DNA of 64,000 bases from Ceratothoa steindachneri (Eukaryota > Arthropoda > Malacostraca > Isopoda > Cymothoidae). Both the position numbers and the translations under genes were made by a program. Below, in pieces: positions 11,226 through 23,770 of this stretch; within the stretch, counting starts at the first letter, position 1, and every line of letters begins with the position of its first letter. The notes beneath the pieces are model-generated. The model was not told where the DNA came from. It did not search any database and saw nothing but the letters and a program-made list of their open reading frames with translations. Where the stretch lies: the NCBI GenBank assembly GCA_963969495.1, contig OZ018330.1, positions 49,373,706 through 49,437,705 of the forward strand, written 5' to 3'.

Positions 11226-12724
11226 ATGAACGGAGCGAAGGAGTCTGTGGACTTTCGAGTCCCACTGAGGCTCATTGAGAATGAAAAACCCGACAAATTC
11301 AAGGTCTTTGAAACGATCTTCGGGAAACTGGGGATTGGTCTCAGAAGACTAATCGAAGTCACCAGAGGGTACACAGCTATTTGCCACACTCAGGCGGACC
11401 TGGTTAAACTGACCTCGACAACCAGCAACAGAGACCTAAGCACCCTATGACAAGAGCCCAAACCTTCCCGAGCCCTAGCGGCAAGGAAGGCAATCATATG
11501 CAGGCAAGTCGACCCATGGGTAGGCGAAAGATCAGCCGAAGATATCAAACAAGAAATAGAGATAAATCAAGAATGGGTAAAGGTGACCGAAGTGGTTAAC
11601 TTTCGAAACCACATACACGTGTTTAAATCGTGTTCAGAGAAATGGGGATGGCGACCAAGGTGAAGGAAGAAGGACTGAAGCTATTCTCCATGATAATCTC
11701 CCCTAGGCAGATTGAAAGGGAGAGATTTTTCGAGCTGCAAACTTGCTTCTCCTGTTACAAGGTCGAAAAACACCCTACTAGTGCCTGCCCAGACAAGGAG
11801 GACGCTAAGATCTGCTCCGAATGCGTACAAACCGGTCACGCCTGGATGCACTGCGTTAACGACATGAAAAAGTGCCCTAACCGCGCTGGTCCCAACCGTA
11901 CCTTGAACATGCAGTGCCCAGTCAGGAAGGAACACCTAAGAATAAAGAGAGTAGCGGCTGACAGGCCGAACATCTCTTACGCAACAGCCGACAAGACCCC
12001 ACCGCAAACAAACACAACGCTTGCACAACCCCAAATAGTCCTACAGCTCACCGATGCGACTCCTCCTAAAATGCTAGCATGCATTCTTCACGCGCATGTG
12101 ATGAACCTAACCTGCCCGGGTTCATTTAATACCGAGATAAACAAGATGCTGTCTGTAAGTGGTTTGGAATCTATCACCTTCCCGGACAACCCACAGTCAG
12201 ACAAAGTTCTCTCGGCAACATGCACCAAGGTAGCACAAGCAGAACTAGTCAAGCCAACAAAAGAAGCAAAAACCCACAAGGATATAATTACAGCGACTGG
12301 ACATGAGCCTGCAGCCAACCAAACACAGTTGCTTGCCTCGCCCAGACAGAAAAAGAACAAAAAGAGAAACAAAAAAGAACCCGGAAAATAAGAGGAGGAA
12401 ACAGAACGACTATCACAGCAGGAAGAAGACGAGCTTGACGGAAGGGATATCAAGCTCACCATCGCCCTTAACAAAAACAAAACTTAACAAAGAGAGATAT
12501 CCATCGACAAGGTGGCCTCAGGAGTCAAAAGAGGCCACATCAAGTGGTGCTATGACTCACCCGAAGAAGAAGAATCGGTCAAGACACCCCTAATGAAATG
12601 CAGAGTAAGGCTCTACGACGACATCTTCAAACTTTACGAGCCATGCTTCTTCAAAAAGCTACGATCGGGTAGACCCAGCAACCAAAAGCCCTCAAGTAGC
12701 TCAGACACACACGATAGCATCTAG
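11226..12724 (+). pseudogene. LINE copy 1 ORF1, gag-like nucleic-acid-binding protein (broken)
   Basis: Starts at ATG 11226 (MNGAKESVDFRVPL). An in-frame TGA at 11448-11450 interrupts it; the frame continues to VTEVVNFRNHIHVFK near 11620, where a one-base shift moves it to MFREMGMATKVKEEG. Knuckle 1 is CFSCYKVEKHPTSAC (CX2CX5HX4C), knuckle 2 is CSECVQTGHAWMHC (CX2CX4HX4C), and knuckle 3 has decayed (CPNR, where a Cys is expected). Two more in-frame TAA stops (12389-12391 and 12485-12487) precede an acidic C-terminal stretch, DSPEEEESVKTPL, and the end at 12724. Such proteins bind element RNA and form the RNP. ORF2 follows directly in another frame. Confidence 0.8.
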
Positions 12725-12725
12725 A

Positions 12726-15507
12726 AATAGGCTAACTATTCTAGCACACAACGTGCATGAGTAGCAGATGAATAAACAACAGCTGTACAAAGTCTACTGA
12801 GAAATGGATCCGGACATTCTTCTTTTGTCAGAAACTGGAATCAGGGACGGCGACAAGCAGAAGATCTTCGGATACAACGTTTTCCAAAGAAACGTCACAG
12901 GAGAGAGGTTCGACGGAACTATAATAGCGGTCAAAAAGATCTGCAGTAGAGACCAGGGAATCCAATGGACGAATCTTTTCTATCGATCATACTGAGGTGC
13001 TCTCTGGTTGACATCGAAATTGGCGTGAGCTAGCAACTTCCCCGCCGTTCATACTTGCCCTACCAGGACATTTATACTCTTTTCAGGAAAGATCACCCAG
13101 TGTTGTTCGCCTGGGACCTGAACGCCAGGAACAGAACAGCGAGCTATGCAAGGACAAACGAAAGAAGCAGAAATCTTGACCTCTTGCTAGGAAGGGATAT
13201 CGCTGAGCGCATCGGACCGGAGTTTCTTACATTTTTGTATCCAAGGTCAGCAACCAAGGCTGATGTACTCATAGTTCTTATGAATCTCGGCTTCCCCTTC
13301 CACCAGCTCGTCAGTCCAAGACCGCTGACACCTAGCGATCACATTCCCATGTTAATCACCATAGCAGCTGATCCTATTCCAGTTTCTTTTGCTCCACGGA
13401 AAGACTTTTCGAAGAGCAACTGGAAAGCATACAGGAAAGCATTGTCATTGGACCTCCCTGACATGGACGGTGCATTCGAGGTAGATCTCGACGATGAGCT
13501 TACTGCTATTAATGCATGAATTTCAAACGCAGACGCGATAGCTATCCTGAAAACCTCTCACAAAATCACATTGCCAACAACCTCTACACAAGAGAGTGAT
13601 GCTCCAACAGCGCTTCGCTGACGTGTACAGCCGCATCCTCGACATAGGCTACACCAGGATCATGGATTTCCGACTCGTTCAACACCTCAGGGGACAGATG
13701 AACACCACGCTGACGCATGAACTGAGGGAGAAGTTGAACCGTCTTATTGAAAATTTAGACACTGACAGTAATCCGAAATCTTTCTGGAAAAAATTCAACA
13801 GACTAAAGGGGAACTCTCGTTCCCATGGCCCAACTACAATTTTGCACGAAGGTACTACGGCAACCCCTTCCACAGAGAAGGAGAGGCTGTTCCGTGGAGT
13901 CTGGAAAAACTTTTTCAAAATCTCCGATGAAGAGGAGGAAAACTTTGACCTAGGTTTTAAGGATCAGGTTCTCGAGTACATAGAGATGAGGGAGGGCAGG
14001 TTAGACCCTTATGGAACCTCATACCTCCACCGTCTACATGGCAACTCTCAAGATGTGAGCCCCATCACCAGTGCAGAATTGTGGGAAGCACTCGCTTCAT
14101 TTAAGCCTAAAGCCCCAGGCCTCGGCCAAATCACCATCAGGCACCTGAAGGAGGCACCCGAAAGATTTCGGACCAGGCTGTTGAACCTACTCAATTCGTC
14201 CCTAGCAATGGGATATTTCCCAGATGGCCTAAAAACCTCGAAAATGATTTTCCCTTCCTAAGCCTGGGAAGCCAGCGAACCAGGTCATGAATTTCAGACC
14301 TATCTTATTGCTGGAGACCGTTGGGAAGGTTTTTGAGAAAATTCTCAACAGCAGATTATCAAAATACCTGCACTCTCTGTTAAACGAGGAACAGCACGGA
14401 CTTAGAAGACACAGAATCACGGAAACAGCCATAGCCCACATGCTTTAACACGCAGCGAAAGGGCGGGCCAGGGGTTGCTGGATTGACGTTGTTTGCAGAG
14501 ACGTAAAGAAGGCCTTCGACAAAGTTTGGATCGACGGCCTGAAGTACAAAATCTCGCGACTAAATCTCACACCCCACTTCGAAAAGATCCTCTGTAGTTA
14601 CTTAGCCAACAAGAAAGCTGCCATTGCCTTCGAGAAGTATACAGGGGAAGCCTTCGTACTCCTGTCCGGCGTCCTTCAGAGAAGATGCCTCAGCCTCACT
14701 CTCTACACCATCTTTACGAGAGACGTTCCCAAACCAACTGATGGAAGAACTCTCAACATCCAATATGCGGACGATATTATCCAAGTTGTGGTTCGGAGAA
14801 CAAATTGTGCGAGGATGATGGCCAGAGCCACGACAGCAGAAGCTGAAAAAATCTCCAGGTTCGAGAAACGCTGGAAAATACAGACAAACGTATCAAAATT
14901 CTCAGCAACCCCAATAGGGAGACATCATTCCGTCCCTCTCAATCTAGAAAACTCTGAAATTGACTATTCACTGCACGTGCCAGTCCTCGGCTACAAACTT
15001 GCCAGTACTGGCATGAACAGACACGTCAGCTTCAGGATTGGATACGCCAACACTGAACTCGACAAACTCCTCCGATTCAGAAACTTCAGCACAACCAATA
15101 AAAAGAAGTTGCACACCAGTCTAGGCAGATCTAAACTGGTGCAGCCTGCTATTTCGCTCAACGCGGCGTCAAGGAAAAATATGCCAAGACTCCAGAGAGT
15201 GAAAAATCGAGGCCTACGGTTTATTACTAACGCTAAGTGGTATGAGTATCGGACCTCAAGAAGCCTCCAAGAAGAAACAAGTCTTGAACCACTTAACACA
15301 TACCTACATAAAAAAGGTCGAGACATCTGTGCAAGACTAGAGTCTATTTTCCCTACGGAGACTGTAGCGGCTCTAGACCCAGAGGCAGAGGGAGGTATAT
15401 ACAAAAGATACCTCCCCAGCACCAGAATAACGGAACCTTTACCAAAGTACAACCAAAAGGAAAGAAAAAATTGCGAAACAATAATATTTAAAAAAAAAAA
15501 CAAATAA
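12726..15507 (+). pseudogene. LINE copy 1 ORF2, endonuclease plus reverse transcriptase (broken)
   Basis: Opens with LTILAHNV near 12731, has TAG and TGA stops before MDPDILLLSETGIRDGD (12804), then frame changes near 12920-13055. Endonuclease: WDLNARN (G of GDLNA lost), DVLIVLMN, and SDHIP with the catalytic His. The RT begins around 13596 (FKPKAPGLG, then SLAMGYFPDGLK) and shifts frame at 14259-14261 into KPGKPANQVMNFRPILLLE. A TAA at 14446 follows, then DVKKAFDKVW and YADD at 14764-14775. The C-terminal part ends at 15507. At least two frameshifts and several stops mean no active protein, although the catalytic YADD is intact. It nicks target DNA and copies element RNA in living relatives. 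Confidence 0.85.
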
Positions 15508-15770
15508 AAAATCCAAAAGTGGGACAAAATAGAATGAAAATAACAAATACAAAATAATTAGCAGATCCCGCAATGAAACAACATTAACAAATAAGAAAAA
15601 ATAAACAAAATAACAAATGGAGATGGCCCGTTCACCGGGCACCCACACACATACATATCTGACCACCACTTCCTTCCTTTTCTCCATATTACCCTCCACC
15701 TTCTCTTCCAAACTCCTCCCCCTCTTATTCTATTTTTCTCTTTCAAGATTCAAGATTCAAGTAGCCTTTC

Positions 15771-17636
15771 TGGTTGAATTGCGACAGACTCAACTGAATA
15801 ATTTAAGGAGGGTAGATAAACTAAGAGGAGCGGATTGCAGTTGTATCTTTATTAAGGGAAGGTTTTAATATTTCAATCTATATGAACTCTAAAATACGAA
15901 GGGAAATCTCATTGTTACATTGTTCAAGGACTTTAAAGTTATCAGGAGCGACATCGGTTTTACATTGTATAATGTGAACTTTTATGTTTGATGTTTCCTT
16001 ATGGTTCAAAGGTTCGCCGGTTCGATTACTGACGACTAAGTAAGAACACATCCTGGCCCCCCAGAGAACGAACGGTGTTGCCTATATATCTACTTTGATC
16101 AGACGAGGACAAATGAAATGATATACCAGGCAACTACGCAAGTTCAGATGGAGTCTGTCCTTTACATGGAATATTGAGCCAATTGCTAAAAATAATTGGG
16201 GAAAATTATTTTAAATCGAATATGGATGAAATATTGATGGAGAAGTTTTAATAATTATGTGCGGAAAGAACGGTTAAGGGAGCCTAAGTTTGGTAAAGAT
16301 ACATAGTCTTTGGTGACGGTATGAATAGGCATTAAGAGGTTGGATATGGAAAAGCAGGAAGAAATAGGGAGGTTCAAATCAAACCGGTCAATATATTGTT
16401 AAATGAAAGTACGAAGAAGATCTGGAGGAAAAACGAGAAGGAACTGAGAAATAGTTGGGAGCATATAATGATACTAAGGGAGGGAATTGCAATGAAATCT
16501 CAATTTCCAAGCAGTAATATAGGCAGAAATATAGATCCGAAGTTTGTATAAACCCATAACTAGTAAGAGAAAAGGTGCAGGTGAATTAAAATGAAAGTGA
16601 GGAGGAACAAATTAACATCGAGTGAGAAGATAGACAAAAAAAGATCATAGTAAGAGTGTAAATTGTTTTCCTCTCAAAAATGATCATCAAGAAATTGAAT
16701 TTTAATCCGAAAAAGATATTTCATAAAATGGAAATGAAATCTAACAAGTATATTTAGTGTTGTAAACATAGATCAAATCTAGATTTTCCACATTTAGTCA
16801 ATTCACCACTTTACGCCGAGTTTATTTAAGAGAGTGCTAATTTAATATATTATTTGATAAAAAATGGAGTTTTTTTTAAGTATATTTAGTTAAAAATATA
16901 GTAGATTAACACTTACCAATACAATAAATCAAATTTAATGAAAGGTTTTACGTTATTTCAAGCATTACTCTAAGTGCCGCAAGGAAGGTTGGAGGTGGAT
17001 GTTGTAACAGGAGAAATTACCTGCTACAAGTGAAATCTTGAAGAGCGGCACATCCTTCACACCCATAATATGTACAAACCACATACCATTTTCGGTGCTG
17101 GTCTAAGGTGCCGTCTACCTAAGAAAATAAACTATCATATCATAAAACTGATTGAAATAAAATTAGATCATAACATTTGTTTATTTATTATATATTGTTC
17201 ACTAGGTATTTATTGAATGGTAATCCCAAAACAATAAAAAAGAAGGAAATAAAATATCCGAATGATATCCATGTTTCACATTATTCTAAAAAGCTTCTCT
17301 AAACTGATTAGGTTCTTCTTTCCCTACAATCTTTCATGGAAAATGGCCCACTTGCGATCGAAAGGTAGTGCGGCCAATTTCGTTCATCTTTATCATCATG
17401 TCAATCTTTGCAACATCTAGTCATGAACGTTCAATATGTTGAAATAATTATGCTGATGATTTACCGCCACGTGCTTGTAAGCTAAATGCATTCAAATTAC
17501 CGTAAGCTGCCATTTGTCTGAATGGATAATTGATCCTTTTGCGCATTCTCTTACGATAATAGGAACTAATGTTTCCCTCTCGCACCTCTCCACATAAAAT
17601 TAGAGATATTCCTTTCCTTGTCTGAGTACCCCATAC
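15771..17636. other. No gene recognised; a short TTCAAGA direct repeat at the start
   Basis: Just before this stretch (about 15743-15763) are three head-to-tail ATTCAAG units, a kind of short repeat common at LINE 3' ends. The rest shows no recognisable protein or repeat. Confidence 0.4.
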
Positions 17637-17924
17637 CTATGGTTCATCTGTTCGTTTTGCATGGTTCAAATTGCTGTCTATATCCCTGTCAATATCTTCA
17701 CGTTCGTGCACATGAACGCCAGTGAGTAATCTTCCGCGATTGTCCGGTTTTCTAGAATATAGTTTTATATAATATTTATTAAATTGATGCCTCGTGCTAT
17801 CGTCTAGAAATGCTACAATTAGTAGGTAATTTATATCTTTTTCTTTCAGATTATAAAAATAATGTTCATAATCTTCTTTAGTATTTACCCGATGTTCGTT
17901 CCATTTAGAGATCACATTAGACAT
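17637..17924 (-). CDS. Unrecognised 95-aa open frame with protein-like composition
   Basis: MSNVISKWNEHRVNTKEDY to HAKRTDEP, with a stop after the final P. Composition is mixed and charged, unlike the poly-Y/I/F frames of AT-rich noise, with a short hydrophobic stretch (YLLIVAFL, about residues 33-40). The start has A at -3 (AACATGT), an acceptable Kozak context. No domain was recognised and no neighbouring exon was identified. It could be a small host exon, a scrap of an unrecognised TE protein, or chance; the call is weak. Confidence 0.25.
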   Translation of the reverse strand: MSNVISKWNEHRVNTKEDYEHYFYNLKEKDINYLLIVAFLDDSTRHQFNKYYIKLYSRKPDNRGRLLTGVHVHEREDIDRDIDSNLNHAKRTDEP

Positions 17925-18062
17925 GTTTTATTCCATGAGTTTTACAAAGGTGCCAATGAAAGCACAGCGGCAAATTCCATTCAGAGCAATTATGGAGATG
18001 ATTCAGTGAATGAAAGAAATTTCAGGAGGTGATTTTCCCATTTTCGAAGTGGGGATTTCACT

Positions 18063-18393
18063 CAGTGGCGGACCCAGGGTAAAAATCGGGGTGTGGTGGT
18101 TACCCTGAATTCCTCAATCTGAGGAGTTTAGAAAAAGGGGCATTGAACATTAATAATGGTTATCTTACACAAAATTGATAATAAATAACAATATATCACA
18201 CGGGAGCACAGGAGTCAGCGCTAACTCTCTCAGATCCAATTTTTTTCCCACACATCGAAAATTAGGAATTGTAGTTTTGGGACGTAAGCTAAGGAATAAT
18301 ACTGAACTTAATCATTATTTTTGAGATTTAACTGCATTTTATACAGCTATCATATAAGGTACATTTGTTCGGAACGGTTTAAAGAACTGATCT

Positions 18394-18478
<85 letters not shown>

Positions 18479-18613
18479 ACATTACTACATAACTCTTTCT
18501 TAAGAGCAAAATACAAGTATGGCTTAAAAAAGAAATATAAACATAAACGAATCTGAAATTGGGGGGGGGGGCCTTCAGCTCCCTATTCCCCATCCCCCCT
18601 CGACCCGTGCCTG
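18063..18613. mobile_element. hAT-like MITE (family Y, copy 1) with an internal (TA)n expansion
   Basis: Ends are CAGTGGCGGACCCAGGG and (reverse complement) CAGGCACGGGTCGAGG, flanked by ATTTCACT (18055-18062) and ATTTCATT (18614-18621), an 8-bp target duplication with one mismatch, as hAT elements make. No coding frame. The body matches 60.90-61.38 kb in the opposite orientation. This copy has a long (TA)n tract where the other has only AATAAAAACAATTTT-like sequence. Confidence 0.75.
18400..18477. repeat. (TA)n microsatellite inside a hAT-like MITE
   Basis: Uninterrupted TA tract, absent from the sister copy at 61 kb, so it expanded after insertion or in this sublineage. Confidence 0.95.
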
Positions 18614-18649
18614 ATTTCATTCTAAAAGAGGGAACAAAAGAAAGTCGTC

Positions 18650-19415
18650 CAAAATAACTTAATTCCGAAGAGTTGAAAGCTATTTTCACATCAAATCCTG
18701 CTACAACTTCTCGGGAACTCGTAGAACAATTTATCGTAACCCAACGAATGACTTACGTCAACTGAAAAGGAATTGAAAGGTTAAGTGAATGAAAAATGGG
18801 TTCCACACAAACTGTCCACGGCTAATCTGCAACAGCGTGTTGCTTACTGTGACTGATTGCTTTCACGATACCTTCAGGAATCATTTGTGGATCAGTCGAG
18901 GAAGCAGAATTTCTCAGCCATCGAGAAGAAGACTTCATCCCCAAAAGATCATGTTGAGGGTATGGAGGCACTTGAAGGACCTGTCTATTACGAACCTTTC
19001 GACAACAATCAAATAGATAAGGTTACTACTCTCTACTGCAATCAACTTCGTCGTTTGAAAGCCGTTTTGTGCCAAAGGCGACACTCCTTATTCAACAGAG
19101 GGGGATGGCATCCTCTATCACGATAATGTCCGTCCTCACACAGCTCGAATGACCAAAGATCTCTTAAAGGAGCTCGGTTGCGAAATATGGCTTCATCCTC
19201 CATATTCTCCTGACCTTATCCCTTCTGATTATCACTTGGTTATGGGATTACAGAACCATTTAGATGGTCTTTGGTTGACATCAAAAGAAGAGGTTAAGAC
19301 GAGTTCGATTCATATTTTGCATCAAAACCTAAATAGATTTACAAGTGGCATTTATAAGCATGTTGACAGAAGGAATGAAGTCCTAGAAAGCAATGGAGGT
19401 TATGTTTCTGATTAA
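18650..19415 (+). pseudogene. Mariner-type transposase relic
   Basis: Pieces of one protein in shifting frames: TSNPATTSRELVEQF (helix-turn-helix region) near 18690, LQQRVAYCD then LSRYLQESFVDQ near 18830-18895, and QLRRLKAVLCQRR with SLFNRGG near 19040-19105. After a shift comes LYHDNVRPHTARMTKDLL (second catalytic D in HDN), then HPPYSPDLIPSDYHL (third catalytic D) through to a TAA at 19413-19415. The HDN to SDY spacing fits DD34D mariners. The region of the first catalytic D (normally VTGDEKW) is replaced by SRKQNFSAIEKK, so the enzyme is dead. No terminal repeats were recognised. Confidence 0.8.
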
Positions 19416-19479
19416 ATGTTTTATAGTCCTAAGTTTTTTTTTCATTTTTAATATATACCCTAAAATCGGGTATTACTTA

Positions 19480-19975
19480 CGTTTGAGCCTGATGTTTTCT
19501 ACGACCGAAAAATCTGGCTTCGTCTATTTGGAATAGACTGTTTTTGGTACCGGTCATTTGACTTATAAACGCGGAGAAACTACTATGCCACAAGACCCTA
19601 GATGAATTAGACCAGTCCGTAATAGTTGGACCGCTCTTTCTAGTTAAACTCATTGTGGTACGCTTTGGTATAGAAAGTAAAAAGAAAGGAACATCAAATT
19701 CAGATTGATATAAACTCTATTATTTGAATCGGAAAAGAAATAATTCCTTTCCTTACTGAGTGGAAAGCTTGGCAACCTTTTGGGGCGAAACTTTCCGCCT
19801 CTATCTCGCTTACCTTCATCTTCATCCCACCTGAAAAACGATTACATGACTCGGCGTTTGCAACTTCACAAATGAAGCCACACTCGCGCAAAGAAGTAAC
19901 GATACGCTGTTTGGATGCAATGCCATTTGTGTACAATTCACGTAAATGCACATCGAAGAAGGACCTAAAACATAA
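19480..19975 (-). pseudogene. Merlin / IS1595-like (ISXO2-type) transposase relic
   Basis: On the minus strand, SLRECGFICEVANAESCNRFSGGMKMK is followed by CQAFHSVRKG, the order seen at the N-terminus of ISXO2-like transposases (a Cys-rich zinc-binding part, then SVRKGSWF). A frame change leads to TRKSGPTITDWSNSSRVLW and NSLFQIDEARFFGRRKH, where QIDEARF corresponds to the catalytic VEIDESKFGKRK block. The rest of the DDE domain downstream (below 19.48 kb) is absent. Stops and at least one frameshift make it a relic. No terminal repeats were identified. Confidence 0.7.
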
Positions 19976-22130
19976 ATTAAATAAATGGTATGGGTAGGTT
20001 TTCTTTGAGTTCTCGTATGTGACCGTCTGGAATTACATTTTCTTTCCGTCTTTTAATTTCTTCTTGTTCCTCTTTTTTAGCTTTTAGGCAGATTCACTTT
20101 GCAAGATAGCCTGTCAATTTAACAAGCACTCCACTTTAAATGCCTATTAGGAACACCTTATGTTTTGGGATGAAGTGAAATTGCATTGAACTAGCCATTT
20201 CTTGATATGTTTGAACTAATGAACGGAAAATCGTCCTATCTCATCTCTAAAAGGATTTTATTAACTTGACTGCAACTTCGTCATTTCCTTACCATGACCA
20301 CAGAAAGGATACGACCTCCTTTCCTAGGACAGTTTTAAAGGAGTCCTCTCACGCATCTTTGTGAAACAAGAATCATAATTTTTTTATTGTCAGCTGCCCA
20401 TCTTTCAACTACGATATGTTTCTGAGCAATCCACTAAATGTCACATCAGCTTTGATTGCTTCCCTGTATCCACTTTCTCTAATTCTCTATACTACACTTT
20501 TTTATTTAATATAGTCGAAAAGTGTTATCATTCCAAACTAAATTCTTAACGTGAAACCGAAAATAAACATCTAATTAAACAATGTATAATAAACTCGTAA
20601 GTACGGCAAGTACATATGTACTTAAATCCAAATACCAGAAAGGTAGATTTAATAGAATTATTAATTATTAATGGCAATATTAAAATATCTGTCAACTAAA
20701 GATTCAGGAGTGAATTTGATTTTAATTAGAACACAAAATCATAATATCTGCCACATAGTTATTATTCGTCAAGTTGTATCCATAACTTGAAAAAGCAGAA
20801 GAAACTGCTTGATTTTCTAAGTATATTTGGCTTGGCTCTAAATACCTTAGATTTTAAAATCTAAATTACAATTACAAGTGACATCTTGAACAGTATATAT
20901 AATAGCCTGAAAAAATACTAAGCTCAAACCTTTACAAATATTTTTGAGTCTTCCTTTTAGAAAAAACGTTGAAAAAAACCCCTTATTGACCTGCTTTCGA
21001 TTTATCGGAAATAAAAAGCAAACTATTTGTATCTATAAACCAATCGATTTGTTCTGCAGCCACAAAATTGTTCGCGCATAATTAAACGGCAATTCACACG
21101 TGTGCGTAAAGTGCCGGGCGCGCGCGGTGAAACGTTTACTCATTGAAAGTATATTATGATATTTTTTGATACTATAGGATAAAATATGGTATTATATGAT
21201 AAGGAGAGTGCGCAACTCTCCTTAATCTGCCTTCACCGCACATATACTAATAATAATCAGCAAGTAAAGATATTTTAGTGCCGGATACCTATGCTAGTGA
21301 AAAATAATAATGCTTTAGGCTCTTTTTTTCCCCCTTTACTTTTAGCTACCTCTTAAACGGAACTGAATAGTTACGGGATGAACCATTTTAGAAGAATTGC
21401 TTCGACATGCTCCGGGTGCTCGTAAACAAGGACACTTTTCGGCACAAAATGATTTCCTTATGAATATTGAATTAAGCCCGAGCTAAGATAGAAATTAAAT
21501 GATTTATCTACATATAAGGATAAATTTATATTCATTCTAAAAGCAACTTATATTAGAGAAATTATAAAATTAAAGAAAATATATAGTGAATATAGTAAAG
21601 GAGGAATTTTTACTTATGAGAAAATCCCTCTAAAAACAATATTTCGGATGGAATAACAACCTCTATAATATACCAGAGAGTAGCCACTCTACAGTACCGA
21701 CCAAAGTGATCATGACACCTGTTTTCTATCACACCTTCTATAACTTATGCCAGAAGAATCAAAGGTTTTCAAAATTTCTACACGATAACTTATACGTATA
21801 AACTGTGTATAGGTAAATTTTATGCAAATTCGGATTAAAAAACAAAATTTATCAGAAAATAAGCAATTTACTAAAAATATTTGTATGTCAACAGATCCGA
21901 ACACTTTTTATATTGTGGAGAACCGACATTGTTTGCATAGCAACTAAGTTCAGTTCATACTCGTTGGAGATTAGGTCATTTTCTTGCCAGCTGTCGTCCA
22001 GGCCACATATATAAAAAAACATGGCACACTGCTCTCCGTTTGTGAGCTGATCGTAAAACTGCGACATCAAAATAATCTTTCAATTGGACACATTAAAGTG
22101 ATTGACTCGCTGTCTAAAAGTGTCTTCTAT
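19976..22130. other. No gene recognised
   Basis: AT-rich sequence with no recognisable protein or repeat family on either strand. Confidence 0.4.
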
Positions 22131-22139
22131 AATACTGTC

Positions 22140-22776
22140 AACCTATGACAAAACAGGTTTATGTAAGGCTGGTAAATACGCCGGTCAGTCAAGAAAGAAC
22201 CTAAAAAAGGGAAAAACGAGCCATTACCAGATTGTGAAGAAGGACCGTCTCAAGATGGCTGCAGCAGTTTATGAATAGATTAGTGAGATTTTTTCTATCG
22301 ATATCTCGAGGCAGACTGTGTCACGTTGGGCGGAGGAGGACCTTAATGCTCGCAGAACTCCCACTCAACCCATTGTTCAGTCCAAAGAACTAGAAGGGTC
22401 GTCTTACATTTGCCACTGATCACAATACATGGACAGATGACCGTTGGAGTCTAGTCCAGTTCAGTGACGAATCTTACGATCAATTTATTCGGATCCGTTG
22501 GTAGGAGGTTTGTTTGTTGCAGAATAGGCCAGAGTGTCAGTCAACTGCACCAAAAAGAGTGTGAAGTTTGGTGGAAGAAGTTTTATGGCCTCGTGCATTG
22601 ATTTTGGTAGAAGGCACTGGCCACTTTTGCGCTTACGAGGTACAGTGAATGCACAAGTTTACAATGAATTGTTGCATTCTGATATGAATAGCACTGTAGA
22701 GAATAAGTTTATGGAGAAAATTAACATCTTTGAATTAGTTACAACAAATCTGCCTCCATTTAATGCCTTAAAATAA
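22140..22776 (+). pseudogene. Tc1-like transposase relic
   Basis: Broken frames give DDRWSLVQFSDESYDQFIRI near 22440-22500 (FSDES holds the first catalytic D), then a TAG. After a frame change comes KKSVKFGGRSFMASCIDFGR followed by RHWPLLRLRGTVNAQVYNELL, matching the VKHGGGSVMVWGC to IDGxMNAxxYxxIL section of Tc1 transposases. An N-terminal part (DRLKMAAAVYE, SRQTVSRW) is visible near 22240-22330. The C-terminal half with the other two acids is missing. No terminal inverted repeats were recognised. Confidence 0.75.
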
Positions 22777-23059
22777 ACTTGATATTCCAACATCCCTGAA
22801 AAGAACATGTGTAAGTTTGGATTAATGTGATCAGATTGATAAACGCTGAGAAAAAAGTCAATCAAGAGTTCAGCTTTGGTAAGAAAATACGTCTCTCTGG
22901 ACCATAGCAAAACTTTGGAATAAACAGTCGCCGGAATTTGAGCCTTCTCATTTTCTATCCATCACCATATTTGTCGCCACAAGGCTTCACACATATACAT
23001 ATAATTTACGAAAGTCAGTCGACAGCCAAGTAGGTAGGCATTCTGTGCATGTTATCCAC

Positions 23060-23275
23060 TATATCCACTTAGATTAATCAAATTATGAGATAAAAATGAA
23101 GATGATAGGAATACATAATAGCTTATATTATTCAAATGATACGAAAAAAAAAGCTAGGTCACATAATAAATAGTGAAGATGACGGAATACATATAAAAAT
23201 AGCTTAGATCAATTGAATTGTGAAAAAATAAATGAAGATAACGGAAATATATAACAAAATAACTTAAATTTGCGA
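23060..23275. repeat. Diverged tandem repeat, about 70-80 bp unit, three copies
   Basis: Three successive segments carry the series CTTAGATYAATC, ATGAAGATGAYRGRAATAC and a short AAAATAGCTTA joint. Divergence is high and boundaries are approximate. Confidence 0.5.
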
Positions 23276-23339
23276 GCTGTTAATTTTCTTGTTAATTTCA
23301 CAGCGATTGTATCGCAGTAAGAAATAAATCAACAAAAGT

Positions 23340-23770
23340 GGCATCGTTCATCAAATAGTCCGTCTCAATATAAAAACTAAGACCAGGCTACACCAAAAAA
23401 CTATACACTTCACTAGTTAGACATATCCTATATTATGCTGTTTTTTTGTTTTCATATGTAGCCAGAGAGATAGACTTAATAAAACAGATTCAGGTTGATA
23501 TACAAAAAAATGATAATTGGAATAGGACATCTAAACTACGAGTTTAGTTTAGTGTAGACCATAGGAGAAAACGGGGGAACAGTTAGAAACCTATAAATTA
23601 ATGAGAAATATACCCGATACTGTAGAAAATTTGTTAAATTTTGACCCAACAGCGACGAGACGACACAAAAAGTTGGTAAGGAAATGGCAAATCACAACAT
23701 CGATTGAAAAATTCACCGTCAAGGCCCCGTTGTTGAAATGTAGATCATACTCCACCTAGAAGTAGAGTGT
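23340..23770 (+). pseudogene. C-terminal relic of a non-LTR retrotransposon ORF2
   Basis: LYTSLVRHILYYAVFLFSYVA (23400-23465) corresponds to the post-RT block LYxSLVRPILxYA of LINE polymerases. After a break comes ETYKLMRNIPDTVENLLNF and DPTATRRHKKLVRKWQIT (about 23590-23700), matching the LINE C-terminal GDLIETYKIL to TRGHxxKL region. This differs from the Jockey-like copies elsewhere in the window and is nearer to CR1/L2/RTE-like lineages. The RT catalytic part is absent upstream. Confidence 0.65.

Larger units (their letters stand above)
10600..15770 (+). mobile_element. Jockey-like non-LTR retrotransposon (LINE copy 1), nearly full length but broken
   Basis: Order of parts: a long GC-richer 5' leader (from somewhere in 10.6-10.85 kb), ORF1 with zinc knuckles, ORF2 with an APE-type endonuclease and an RT, and a 3' region that is A-rich (15476-15615) and then pyrimidine-rich. 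The two-ORF plan, CCHC knuckles and the arrangement of the RT are those of Jockey-type LINEs. Both ends are approximate because no target-site duplication was found. Three related, more degraded copies lie at 44.2-45.6 kb (minus), 52.2-55.3 kb and 56.3-59.5 kb. Confidence 0.8.

Noticed and set aside
19800..19965. Apparent host exon on the minus strand, with TTTTAG acceptor and AAG-GTAAGC donor
   Set aside because: Its protein (SLRECGFICE, GGMKMK, CQAFHSVRKG) and the next piece (QIDEARFFGRRKH) fit a Merlin/ISXO2-type transposase, so the splice-like words are coincidental.
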